A DNA stretch of 64,000 nucleotides from positions 44,500 through 108,499 of the forward strand of contig JAKAHR010000010.1 in assembly GCA_021825365.1 (NCBI GenBank). The letters are read 5' to 3'. The translations under genes and the position numbers were made by a program. Shown piece by piece: positions 8,146 to 16,700 of this stretch. Position 1 is the stretch's first letter; every line of letters begins with the position of its first letter. The DNA comes from Nitrospirota bacterium. GTDB taxonomy: Bacteria; Nitrospirota; Thermodesulfovibrionia; Thermodesulfovibrionales; UBA6898. The notes under the pieces were generated by a model. It was not told the DNA's origin. It saw only the letters and a list, made by a program, of their open reading frames with translations, and did not search any database.

Positions 8146-9075
8146 TTATCCCTCCTTCTCCGCAAGTTCCCCGGCCTGCTCCGCAGAGGCGGACGAGACA
8201 TACGCGGCGTCATATCGGCCGATGATCTCGAGCGCCTTCTTCGGCGTCATCGCACCGAAGGTTTCCTGGTCGATCACCATGACCGGCGCAAGTCCGCAGG
8301 CGCCGAGGCAGCGGACCCCTTCAAGTGAGAATTTTCTGTTTTCCGTTGTTTCGCCCACGTCGATCTTGAGGGTATCGCGTATCTTGCTCACTACGCCCTC
8401 GATGCCCTTGACATAACAGGCGGTGCCCAGACAGACCCTGATATTGTGGTCTCCCCGGGGCTTCATCGTGAAGAAAGAGTAGAACGATACGACGCTGTGC
8501 ACCTCGGCGACCGGGATATTGAGCCCCTGGGATATCTTCTTCTGCACGATCGGGGGCAGGTAGCCGACGATCTCCTGGGCGCGCTGGAGGACCGGGATGA
8601 GGGAGCCGGGTTTTTGGCGAAATTCACGGATCACCCGTTCCAGTTCAGCCTCCATCGCCGGAGGGAATTCCTCCTGGACCTTTTTCTCTTCAGGCGCCTT
8701 GCCCTTGATCCACTCGACGGCGCGCTCGGTGACGTCGAGCAGGACGGACGGCGTAAACGGCTTGGGCACGTAATCGATGATGCCGAGTTCGAGAGCCTCC
8801 TTGATGGTGTCCTGGGAAGGATAGCCGGTGATGATGACGATCCCCACGGAGGGTTTTGTCTTCTTGATCCAGCGTATCAGGGTGATGCCGTCCACCTCGG
8901 GCATCTTCAGGTCAGTGAAGACGAGGTCGAAGTTGTCCTGGCCCAGCTTCATGATCGCCTCTCTCCCGCCGAGCGCTCCTTCTACCTGGTACCCTTCGGA
9001 CTTGAGCACCCGTTCCGCGCTCTTTATGACGACCAGTTCGTCGTCGACAACCAGAATCTTCGGTTCTCCTAACAT
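8146..9075 (-). CDS. Response-regulator receiver fused to NuoE-like [2Fe-2S] subunit
   Basis: This 309-residue fusion has an N-terminal CheY-like receiver (acidic D11/D12, phosphoacceptor D55 in TDLKMP, K105 in PKPFTP) joined by a linker (about 120-140) to a complete NuoE domain with the four [2Fe-2S] cysteines C215, C220, C256 and C260. NuoE docks on NuoF in complex I and in NAD-dependent hydrogenases. The ATG at 9075 is the first in-frame ATG and follows an AGGAGG-type site. Fusing a receiver to the peripheral diaphorase subunit suggests that phosphorylation could control electron transfer or assembly; this is inference. Confidence 0.93.
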   Translation of the reverse strand: MLGEPKILVVDDELVVIKSAERVLKSEGYQVEGALGGREAIMKLGQDNFDLVFTDLKMPEVDGITLIRWIKKTKPSVGIVIITGYPSQDTIKEALELGIIDYVPKPFTPSVLLDVTERAVEWIKGKAPEEKKVQEEFPPAMEAELERVIREFRQKPGSLIPVLQRAQEIVGYLPPIVQKKISQGLNIPVAEVHSVVSFYSFFTMKPRGDHNIRVCLGTACYVKGIEGVVSKIRDTLKIDVGETTENRKFSLEGVRCLGACGLAPVMVIDQETFGAMTPKKALEIIGRYDAAYVSSASAEQAGELAEKEG

Positions 9076-9095
9076 AGAATCCTCCTGTAGATATT

Positions 9096-9863
9096 TTAAA
9101 CCGTCAGAGGCTTGACCCGGGCAAGCCAGAGGAGCCATCCCTCGCTGAGGTTGTCCCGGATGAGTGCGGCCATGGCGGTATTCGCCTGCTGGTTGAGCTG
9201 CACCACCCTTCCGGTCATCGGCGAAAGGAGTTCCACGGTCTGTCCGCCGCCCGACAGGATCTTGGCAAAGCATTCGCCGGCCATCACCGCCTCGAGCTTT
9301 TCAGCCAGGTCGATATACATGAGCTGGCCGCTGAGGAGCAGGTACCGGATGTCGCAGCCGATTTCCCACATGCCCTCCTGGATCGGCCTCGCCCAGGTTC
9401 CTTCCTTATAGAAGATGACGGGGTTTTCATTGTCCCGCAGGTTGACGATCTCATTCCTGAACTCATCGATAAAGGCCTTCCTCAGGATCCATCCCCTGTT
9501 GTCAAAGACCTTGGTCGCCACATTGATCATGAAGTCGGGGGTGAAAGGCTTTTCGATGAACTCGAAGGCGCCGAGCCGCACCGACTCCTTTGCGTCTTCC
9601 AGGGTCGGGTAGCCGGTGATGATCACCACATCCATCTTGGGCTGGATGGTCCTCGACTCCCGGAGCACGTTGATGCCGCTGATGTCGGGAAGCCGGATGT
9701 CCGAGATGAGGAGGTCAAACTCCTCAGATGAAATCTTCTTGATGGCGTCGTCGCCCTTGTCGGCGGTGATGATGCTGAATCCCTCGGCTCCGAGTATCCT
9801 CTTGCAGCTCAGAGTCACAACAGGATCATCATCGAGTACGAGTATTTTACCCTTGTTTCCCAT
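9096..9863 (-). CDS. Response-regulator receiver fused to a GcvH-like domain lacking the lipoyl lysine
   Basis: This 255-residue protein begins with a receiver (D11-D13, phosphoacceptor D55 in ISDIRLPD, K105 in EKPFTP). Residues about 151-252 match the H protein of the glycine cleavage system in pattern: EGTWARP at the start, LLSPMTGRVVQLN in the hammerhead core and EGWLLWLARV at the end. Where GcvH has the lipoylated lysine (ESVKA turn), this protein has SGGGQ, with G207 at the lysine position. It therefore cannot be lipoylated there. It is the first gene of the operon, with no DNA-binding domain, so it is likely a protein-interaction regulator. Confidence 0.88.
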   Translation of the reverse strand: MGNKGKILVLDDDPVVTLSCKRILGAEGFSIITADKGDDAIKKISSEEFDLLISDIRLPDISGINVLRESRTIQPKMDVVIITGYPTLEDAKESVRLGAFEFIEKPFTPDFMINVATKVFDNRGWILRKAFIDEFRNEIVNLRDNENPVIFYKEGTWARPIQEGMWEIGCDIRYLLLSGQLMYIDLAEKLEAVMAGECFAKILSGGGQTVELLSPMTGRVVQLNQQANTAMAALIRDNLSEGWLLWLARVKPLTV

Positions 9864-9900
9864 GGCCGACCTCCTTTCTAAAGTTCTGATTTGAATAAAA

Positions 9901-9915
9901 GCAAGTAAGATGCCA
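9901..9915 (-). promoter_or_regulatory. Sigma-54 (-24/-12) promoter of the diaphorase operon
   Basis: On the minus strand the sequence TGGCATCTTACTTGC matches the sigma-54 consensus TGGCAC-N5-TTGC, with GG and GC separated by exactly 10 nt. It lies about 38 nt upstream of the first start codon of the operon (9863), leaving room for a transcription start near 9890 and the GGAGGT site. Control by an NtrC-type activator is implied; two such activators are encoded in this window. Confidence 0.65.
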
Positions 9916-9922
9916 CGGGGGA

Positions 9923-9951
9923 ATTATCATAAAAATCAATAGGAAAAGCAA
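9923..9951 (-). promoter_or_regulatory. Possible alternative sigma-70 promoter of the same operon
   Basis: On the minus strand a TTGCTT / 17-nt spacer / GATAAT arrangement is visible just upstream of the sigma-54 site. The -10 box is good (5 of 6) but the -35 box is weak, and the region is AT-rich, so a chance match is possible. Confidence 0.3.
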
Positions 9952-10149
9952 TGAAAAAATGAAAGGTGCCTGCCCGGGGATACCGAACTGTATAGATTAA
10001 TAATACTTTTGATCGCCCTCCGCCCGCCGAACCCTTACAGGCGCAACGATCGACGCATGTATATTTTTGCTATAAGAGATTGAGTTATCGGAAAGGACAA
10101 CGCGGCCGGAGATCGGGCTGGAAGGACGTCGGATGGGCTTCTACGAATG

Positions 10150-10353
10150 TTATTTCCCCTGTCTTCTCCTCTCTGTCACCGTCTCCCCTCCGATCCCCCA
10201 GTTATCCGTATCCACCTCATCGATCACCACGACTGTCGTCTGCGGGTTTTTCCCGAGGATATCTCTGAGCAGGCCCGTTACCCCGCTGATGAGCCGGGCC
10301 TTCTGATCTGCCGTTGCTCCGTCTTTTGTTATTTTGATATTTACAAAGGGCAT
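10150..10353 (-). CDS. 4-oxalocrotonate tautomerase family protein
   Basis: A 67-residue protein starting MPFVNIKI, so the mature N-terminus would be the catalytic Pro-1 of the 4-OT tautomerase family. The length is typical of the hexameric small members. The motif VVVIDEVDTDNWGIGG resembles the conserved C-terminal region of the family. The substrate is unknown; many bacterial members have no assigned role. A GGAAGGAG site precedes the ATG. It lies alone upstream of the diaphorase operon on the same strand, separated by about 290 nt that includes the operon promoter. Confidence 0.85.
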   Translation of the reverse strand: MPFVNIKITKDGATADQKARLISGVTGLLRDILGKNPQTTVVVIDEVDTDNWGIGGETVTERRRQGK

Positions 10354-10548
10354 GTGCGTTCTCCTTCCATAATAATGCCGACAGTTCAGGGTGCAGCCGC
10401 CTGCCGGGATTTTACCACAATTCCGCCCTTGAGCATATGATTATCACCGTGCGCTGTTTCATGGATTAAGTATACCCCTCTTCCCGGGGTTTCCCCATGG
10501 ATTCCGAACCGCCCCTCGGGAGCGACACATTCCTCCCGTGAGAAGGCT

Positions 10549-10577
10549 TTGATCGCGCGCCTATTGCATGATATAAT
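10549..10577 (+). promoter_or_regulatory. Sigma-70 promoter of the hybrid kinase gene
   Basis: TTGATC (10549-10554), a 17-nt spacer and a perfect TATAAT (10572-10577) lie 41 nt upstream of the kinase start codon. The preceding gap from 10354 shows no other recognisable element. Confidence 0.6.
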
Positions 10578-10618
10578 GCTGCAGTCCATGAAACGGGGAC
10601 TCAGGAGCAGCCACGGGG

Positions 10619-12970
10619 ATGACACACGGCTTTGCCGACGTAGACGACACGACTGTTGAAAATAACCTGATCATTGCGGAACAGGTGCGACTCCTGTACA
10701 AGAACGCCTCTGTTTCGATGATCGCCAGTCTTGTAAATCCTCCTGTCGTTGCATTCGTCTTTTGGAACATTGTCGACCGGACATCCCTGATCGCGTGGAT
10801 GGCGGGGATCGTGCTCGTTACGCTCATTCGATATGCGGACGTCTTCCGTTATCTCCGTTTTGAGTCCGACCCGCTGCTTGCCGACCGCGGCGCACGACGG
10901 TTTACCGTGGGCGCCGGGCTCTCCGGTATCGCGTGGGGCCTGTCGGCCGTCCTGATATTCCCCGCCGACTCGCTGGGCCATCAAATGGTGCTCGCCTTTG
11001 TCCACGGCGGAATGCTGATAGGCGCTGCGGTCGCCTACGCCTCCGTCAGGAAGTCCTTCTTTGCCTTTAGCATCCCCGGCTCTCTCCCGATCGTCATCCG
11101 TTTTCTTGTCATGGGTGATACGGTGCATGTCGGGATGGGCGTTATGGCTCTGCTCTTTGTGATCCTGACTTGCGGCATGGCCGTGCACATCCACAAGATG
11201 AACACGGAATCGCTTGCGGCCCGCTTTGAGAACAAGAACCTCATTGCGCATCTTGAGCTGGCAAAGGAAGGCGCTGAGGAACTTGCCCGTGATCTCTCCC
11301 GGGAAATTGAGATCCGAAAGGAGACCGAGGAAGAACTGCAACGCCACCAGGACCATCTGGAGGAACTCGTCGGGGAGCGCTCCGCAGAACTGATGAGAAC
11401 GAATGACCGGCTGAAAAACGAGATCGCGGAGCGGCTCAGGGCGGAAAGGGCGCTTGCCCGGAGCGAAGAGTATTTCCGCTCCCTCATCGAACATAGTCTC
11501 GACGTCATCATGGTCATCGACGCCAACGGCAGGATCCTGTATGAAAGTCCCTCGACAGAGCGGTTGATGGGGTATGCGCCGGAAGAATTGCACGGGACGG
11601 TGGCGTTTGATATCATCCACGAAGACGAGCGGCAGGAAGCGGCTGACGCACTGGCCAGGGTCGTACAAAATCCCGGCAGCGTCGATTCACTTGTCACCAG
11701 GGTTCGCCACCGTGACGGCTCGTGGCGCGTGTTTGAGGTTATCGGCAAAGGTATTGCGGACGATGCCGGAGAGGTGACCGTTATCGTCAACTCCCGGGAT
11801 ATCACCGAGAGGAGGAAGATGGAACAGGAACTCCTCCGCGCCCAGAAGCTCGAATCCCTCGGGGTCCTCGCCGGGGGTATCGCCCACGATTTCAATAATC
11901 TGCTGACAGCTATCATGGGGAACATTACCCTTGCAAAAATGCAGGTCAACCCGACGGACAAGACATTCCATCGTCTGATGAGGGCGGAGGAGGCCTCCCT
12001 GAGGGCAAAGGACCTCAGCCGCCAGTTGCTCACCTTTTCGCGGGGCGGGGAACCGGTCAAGAAGATGGTGTCTATTGAAACGCTGGTGCGGGAGACCGCC
12101 TATGTGGCGCTGAAGGGTACCGCAGCTGCCGCCGCATTCCTCGTGCCCGACGGGTTATGGCCTGCCGAGGTGGACGAGGGACAGATCTGTCAGCTTTTCC
12201 ATAATCTCCTCGTCAACGCCGAACAGGCGATGCCGGAGGGCGGGAGCATAACGATACGCTGCGAGAATGTGCATATAAGGCCGGACGATATGCTCCCGCT
12301 TCTTCCCGGAAGGCACGTAAAGATAACGGTGGAGGACCAGGGCGTCGGGATACCGAAGGAGAACCTGAACAAGATCTTTGATCCCTATTTCACGACAAAG
12401 GAAAAGGGGAGCGGTCTCGGCCTCGCCTCGGTCTACTCGATCGCCCGGCGGCATAACGGCCATATCGCCGCGGAATCGGAGGGGGGAAGGGGCTCCCGTT
12501 TCCATGTCTATCTTCCCGCCTCGGAGAAGACGGAACTGCCCGGCGCGGGGAAGGAATACCATGGCACATCAGGCTGCCGGGTCCTCCTGATGGATGACGA
12601 AGAGGCGATACGGGACGTGGCGCACGAGATGCTCCGCGAGGACGGACACACGGTAACGGTTACGGAAGAAGGGGGAAGGGCGGTTGCTGCGTATCAAAAT
12701 GCCCTGGCTGCCGGCGAACCCTTTGATGTTGTCATCCTGGACCTTACGGTACCCGGGGGAATGGGTGGCCTGGAGACTATCAGGCGGCTCCTGGAAATCG
12801 ACCCTGCGGTGAAGGCGATCGTCAACAGCGGCTATTCGGATGATCGGGTGATGGCTGATTACCGGCGCTATGGATTCAAGGGCGTTCTGAAAAAGCCGTT
12901 TGAGGTGACTGATCTGGCAAGGAAGGTTCGCGAGGTGATGGCAATGGGCGCCCCCGGAGATTCAGCATAG
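10619..12970 (+). CDS. Membrane-bound hybrid PAS sensor histidine kinase
   Basis: This 783-residue protein has about six membrane segments in residues 35-195, a coiled coil (about 205-285), a PAS domain (about 290-410), a HisKA domain with the H box GGIAHDFNNLL, a HATPase domain with N box LFHNLLVNAEQAM and G boxes DQGVGIP and GSGLGLASV, and a C-terminal receiver with phosphoacceptor in VILDLTVPGG and K in LKKPFE. It should autophosphorylate and pass the phosphate to its own receiver. No output regulator is adjacent, so the downstream path is unknown. The signal may be membrane-associated or sensed by PAS. Confidence 0.92.
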   Translation: MTHGFADVDDTTVENNLIIAEQVRLLYKNASVSMIASLVNPPVVAFVFWNIVDRTSLIAWMAGIVLVTLIRYADVFRYLRFESDPLLADRGARRFTVGAGLSGIAWGLSAVLIFPADSLGHQMVLAFVHGGMLIGAAVAYASVRKSFFAFSIPGSLPIVIRFLVMGDTVHVGMGVMALLFVILTCGMAVHIHKMNTESLAARFENKNLIAHLELAKEGAEELARDLSREIEIRKETEEELQRHQDHLEELVGERSAELMRTNDRLKNEIAERLRAERALARSEEYFRSLIEHSLDVIMVIDANGRILYESPSTERLMGYAPEELHGTVAFDIIHEDERQEAADALARVVQNPGSVDSLVTRVRHRDGSWRVFEVIGKGIADDAGEVTVIVNSRDITERRKMEQELLRAQKLESLGVLAGGIAHDFNNLLTAIMGNITLAKMQVNPTDKTFHRLMRAEEASLRAKDLSRQLLTFSRGGEPVKKMVSIETLVRETAYVALKGTAAAAAFLVPDGLWPAEVDEGQICQLFHNLLVNAEQAMPEGGSITIRCENVHIRPDDMLPLLPGRHVKITVEDQGVGIPKENLNKIFDPYFTTKEKGSGLGLASVYSIARRHNGHIAAESEGGRGSRFHVYLPASEKTELPGAGKEYHGTSGCRVLLMDDEEAIRDVAHEMLREDGHTVTVTEEGGRAVAAYQNALAAGEPFDVVILDLTVPGGMGGLETIRRLLEIDPAVKAIVNSGYSDDRVMADYRRYGFKGVLKKPFEVTDLARKVREVMAMGAPGDSA

Positions 12971-12981
12971 GAAGCCTATCC

Positions 12982-14409
12982 GTGAACACCCGGATGAAAA
13001 GATTGCTCCTTGTTCTGGGAGCGGGGCTTGCCGGACTTCTTGTTGCGGCGGTCATCATCGAGCGCACCTTTGATATCAATTCATACAGGCCGCGCATCGA
13101 GACCGCCCTTTCCGATGCCCTGGGGATGGAGGTGCGCATCAACGGCATGATGAGACTCATGCTCTTCCCCCAGGCCGGGGCGTGGGTTGAAAAGATTTCC
13201 CTGCAAAGGGGCGGCGAGGACGTAGCGACGCTGCAGAAGGCGGAGGTAGCGGTGAGACTGCTGCCTCTTCTGAGAAAGGAGATCCTCATCCAGCAGGTCG
13301 GGCTGACCGGCCCTGAGATATTCATTACCAAAGACAAAGAGGGCCGGTTCAATTACGAGGGACCGGTGAAGAAGACCGCTGCCGGGGAAGGTCCTCTGCC
13401 GGCCCTTGAGGTGGGAAAGATCTCCGTCTCGGACGGACGTCTCGTGTATCGTGACGAAAGATCCGGTGAGAAGGTGGAGGCAAACGGGTGCGGCCTGACG
13501 ATCAGAGACCTCTCCGCATCAGGGAGCAGTCTCGTGGGCACGCTTTCCCTCAACGGCGCCATATCCTGCCGGGAGGTGAAAGTAAAGGGACTCAGGGTCA
13601 CGGAGATGAAGGCGGTTCTCAAGGCAGGGGGTGGCACGCTTCAGGCGAGCCCCCTCACGATGAAGGTCTTTGGAGGTGACGGAAAAGGCTCGTTCAAGGG
13701 CAGCATGCTGCATGAACACCCCGAGTATTCCGTTGATCTGTCCATCGCCGGATTCCGCCTGGAAGAAGCGGTCGGAAAGACAAAGAATATCCGGGGACCG
13801 ATGGACCTGAAGGCGCATCTTGCCGCCCGGGGCAAGAGCGGGGCGGAACTGTCAAAGACAGCGCAAGGAGAGGTTTCTCTCCGCGGACAGAACCTTGTCC
13901 TCCGCGATATCGATATCGACCGCGTGCTGGAAAAATACGAGAAAAGTCAAAGTATCAACCTGGTGGATGTGGGGGCATTCGTCCTGGCCGGCCCTCTGAG
14001 TACGGCGGTGACGAAGGGGTATGATTTCGGCGGCCTTTACAAGGCATCCGTAGGCGGTGAAACCACGATACAGAGGCTTGTCTCCGACTGGAAGATAGCG
14101 GGCGGTGTCGCCCGCGCCGAAGATGTAGCCTTCGCGACCAGGAAGAACCGCATGGCCCTCAGGGGGGGCCTCGACCTTGTCCACGAGAGGTTTGAGGATG
14201 TGACCGTAGCGGTGCTCAACGCCAGAGGCTGTGCCGTCTTCAGCCAGAAGATAAACGGCACTTTCAAGAACCCTCGCGTTGATAAGCCGAGCATGCTGAA
14301 GTCTCTCCTGAGCCCCTTTATCTCCCTGGCTGAGAAGCCGGTTGATCTGCTCAGCGGAGGTTCCTGCCAGGTATTTTATAAAGGGTCGCTTCCTCACCCT
14401 GCGAAGTGA
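12982..14409 (+). CDS. AsmA family protein
   Basis: This 475-residue protein has an N-terminal membrane anchor (about residues 6-25) followed by the AsmA N-terminal pattern in which a helix and INSYRPRIETALSDALG lead into beta-rich repeats, with LPLLRKEILIQQVGLTGPEI typical of the family. AsmA-like proteins are inner-membrane anchored bridge-type proteins implicated in phospholipid transport and outer-membrane assembly. The start is a GTG at 12982, 12 nt after the kinase gene; an ATG at 12994 is an alternative. Co-transcription with the kinase is likely, and it converges with pbpC. Confidence 0.82.
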   Translation: MNTRMKRLLLVLGAGLAGLLVAAVIIERTFDINSYRPRIETALSDALGMEVRINGMMRLMLFPQAGAWVEKISLQRGGEDVATLQKAEVAVRLLPLLRKEILIQQVGLTGPEIFITKDKEGRFNYEGPVKKTAAGEGPLPALEVGKISVSDGRLVYRDERSGEKVEANGCGLTIRDLSASGSSLVGTLSLNGAISCREVKVKGLRVTEMKAVLKAGGGTLQASPLTMKVFGGDGKGSFKGSMLHEHPEYSVDLSIAGFRLEEAVGKTKNIRGPMDLKAHLAARGKSGAELSKTAQGEVSLRGQNLVLRDIDIDRVLEKYEKSQSINLVDVGAFVLAGPLSTAVTKGYDFGGLYKASVGGETTIQRLVSDWKIAGGVARAEDVAFATRKNRMALRGGLDLVHERFEDVTVAVLNARGCAVFSQKINGTFKNPRVDKPSMLKSLLSPFISLAEKPVDLLSGGSCQVFYKGSLPHPAK

Positions 14410-14432
14410 CCCTGGCGCTGACAGCATACGCG

Positions 14433-16667
14433 TCAGCGGTCAACGAAAGTGGATGTCCGGCTTCCTCTCACCTCGAACCTGACTGAAGCGACGACATTGT
14501 TTCTTCTGTCAACGATGGCCAGAAGATGGCTGCCCCCCCTGGGTTCCCAGGCGACTGTCGTATTCGCATCACCGATGGCCTTGTCGTCCAGTGCCCAACG
14601 ATGACCTGAGTCAGTTCCCCGGGCCTCGAAAAAGATGCGCTGATTCCCCTCCGGGATATCCGGGTCCAGGGCGAAGATCGTCCCGTCGGCCGGATACGAT
14701 ATGAGGGGAGTGTCATGACCTGCCTCCAGGATAACGGCCGCCTCTTCCGTCCCCCTGGTGAATACTTCTGACCGCGGTGCCTCGAGGTTCCCGGCGAAGA
14801 CCACCTCTGCGGTCATGACGTCTCCGGGTCTGCGGGGCTGCCTTCCGGGTGTGTCGCTGTGGAGCCGGTTCATCATATCGAGCCAGACCGGGGCTGCTCC
14901 TGTTATGCCGCTGATATTCCACATCGGGCTGCCCGAGTAGTTTCCCACCCACACCCCTACCGTGTATTCCTGCGAATATCCGATGCACCAGTTGTCACGC
15001 ATGTCTTTGCTTGTTCCCGTCTTCACCGCCGTCCAGAACCTTGTGGACAGACTGTTCTCCAGTCCGAAGGTGGCGCTCCTCGCCCCTCTGTCAGAAAGAA
15101 TGTCTGATATGAGAAAGGCAGCCTCTTCAGAATAGACGCGGCGACCCTTCATCGCCTTTCCCCGAATCAGCCTCAGGCTGGACCAGAGGCCCCCGTTTGC
15201 GAGGGTGCGGTAAGCGTTGACCAATTCATAGAGACTGACATCAGCTGATCCTAACGCCAGGGAAGGGCCGTAATAGTCCTCAGACTCCAGCCCGCTGAAC
15301 CCCGAGGCCCTCAGCCTTTGAACGAAGGGTTCGACGCCGGTCAGCCCGATCACCCGGACAGCGGGGACATTCAGCGAGGAGGCGAGGGCGGTGCGGACCG
15401 ACACCATGCCTTTAAAATCGTTCTCGTAGTTCCCCGGCTTGTAGATGCCCCTGCTGGTCGCCACGTCGATGGGGCTGTCGCTCAGCAGCGATGCCGGCGT
15501 TAGTATCCTTTTTTCGAAGGCCAGGGCATAGAGAAACGGTTTTAAGGTGGAGCCGGCCTGTCTCTTTGCCTTTATGCCGTCAACAAACCGGGCGTCCGAT
15601 CCAGGGCCTGCACCGCCGGCATAGGCGAGGATATCGCCGCTTTTATTTTCGACAACGATGACCGCGCCGTCATGCACATTCTGGTTCCTGAGAACTCCCA
15701 CGTGATGTCTCAGCGTGTCAGAGGCAAACCGCTGCAGAGGACCATCCAGGGTCGATACCACACGTTCTCCGGGATTCTTCAGGAGCATGCGGGCAGCGTG
15801 GGGTGCGAAGGCCGCTGTCTGCCTGACCCGGTAGGAGCCGGTCAGCATCTTTTCAGCCAGGCTGCAGATCTCTTCGCATCCTGCCCGCGCCTTTACGGAG
15901 TCTGACAGGCGGCATCCTCTTTGCGCCACCGCCTTTGGCGGTGCATTCGGAGATCTGATCAGGGACGCCAGCAGAAGAGACTCCGCATCATCGAGGCCCT
16001 GGGGCTGCTTATCGAAGAGCCCGCGGCTTGCGGCAGAGATGCCAAGGAGTTCTCCCCTGAAGGGTATCAGGTTCAGGTAGACCTCGAGTATCTGGTCCTT
16101 TGTCCACGCCTTCTCGAGTTCCCGCGCAGCCTTCATCTGGTCCCATTTCTGCCCTATAGTCCTCTTTCCCTTCTTCGGTCTGAGGTCCTTGTCCAGAAGG
16201 GCCGCGACCTGCATGGTTATGGTGCTTGCACCCCTCCTGTCCTGATGAAAGAGGTTCCTCAGGGCAGCGGAGCCTGCTGCCTTCCAGTCAACCCCCCCGT
16301 GTTCATAGAACCTCTTGTCCTCGGAAAAAATGACTGCCAGTATAAAGAATTGCGGGACATCCCTGAGACTCGTCCAATCGAGCCTGCGTCCCTGCCGGTC
16401 CACCCGGAGTTCGTGGATCACGGCGCCATGTCTGTCAAGCAGCAGGGCATCCGAAATCCGGTGGCTCTTTCGCACCTCTTCAAAAGAGGGGAGCGCCTGG
16501 GCAGGAGACGCCATGAAGAGAAGGATCGCCGCCAGCATCCAAATGGTTGCCTTTCCGCTCCGTCCTCTTAGCGATGCAAGAGGGGGGGAGGAGAAAGCAC
16601 GGCTGTCAGCAGACATCCCGACAGGGACAAAGGGGACCATGTCTTTATATAAAAAATACTTCAGCAT
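14433..16667 (-). CDS. pbpC: Penicillin-binding protein 1C (glycosyltransferase/transpeptidase)
   Basis: This 744-residue bifunctional peptidoglycan synthase has a signal/anchor segment (about 40-58), a GT51 transglycosylase domain with the catalytic-region motif EDKRFYEHGGVDW, a penicillin-binding transpeptidase domain with SxxK in GSTLKPF, SxN in SSLN and KTGTS, and a PBP1C C-terminal domain. It polymerises and cross-links peptidoglycan in the periplasm. It lies downstream of the alpha-2-macroglobulin gene on the same strand, the usual pairing in Gram-negative bacteria. Internal ATGs at codons 10 and 18 are alternative starts. Confidence 0.95.
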   Translation of the reverse strand: MLKYFLYKDMVPFVPVGMSADSRAFSSPPLASLRGRSGKATIWMLAAILLFMASPAQALPSFEEVRKSHRISDALLLDRHGAVIHELRVDRQGRRLDWTSLRDVPQFFILAVIFSEDKRFYEHGGVDWKAAGSAALRNLFHQDRRGASTITMQVAALLDKDLRPKKGKRTIGQKWDQMKAARELEKAWTKDQILEVYLNLIPFRGELLGISAASRGLFDKQPQGLDDAESLLLASLIRSPNAPPKAVAQRGCRLSDSVKARAGCEEICSLAEKMLTGSYRVRQTAAFAPHAARMLLKNPGERVVSTLDGPLQRFASDTLRHHVGVLRNQNVHDGAVIVVENKSGDILAYAGGAGPGSDARFVDGIKAKRQAGSTLKPFLYALAFEKRILTPASLLSDSPIDVATSRGIYKPGNYENDFKGMVSVRTALASSLNVPAVRVIGLTGVEPFVQRLRASGFSGLESEDYYGPSLALGSADVSLYELVNAYRTLANGGLWSSLRLIRGKAMKGRRVYSEEAAFLISDILSDRGARSATFGLENSLSTRFWTAVKTGTSKDMRDNWCIGYSQEYTVGVWVGNYSGSPMWNISGITGAAPVWLDMMNRLHSDTPGRQPRRPGDVMTAEVVFAGNLEAPRSEVFTRGTEEAAVILEAGHDTPLISYPADGTIFALDPDIPEGNQRIFFEARGTDSGHRWALDDKAIGDANTTVAWEPRGGSHLLAIVDRRNNVVASVRFEVRGSRTSTFVDR

Positions 16668-16700
16668 ACCTGTCCGGCTGACCTGATGATACGTAGTCAG

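Noticed and set aside
9096..9863. Glycine cleavage H protein
   Set aside because: The domain pattern fits, but the lipoyl lysine is replaced by glycine and no other glycine cleavage genes are present.
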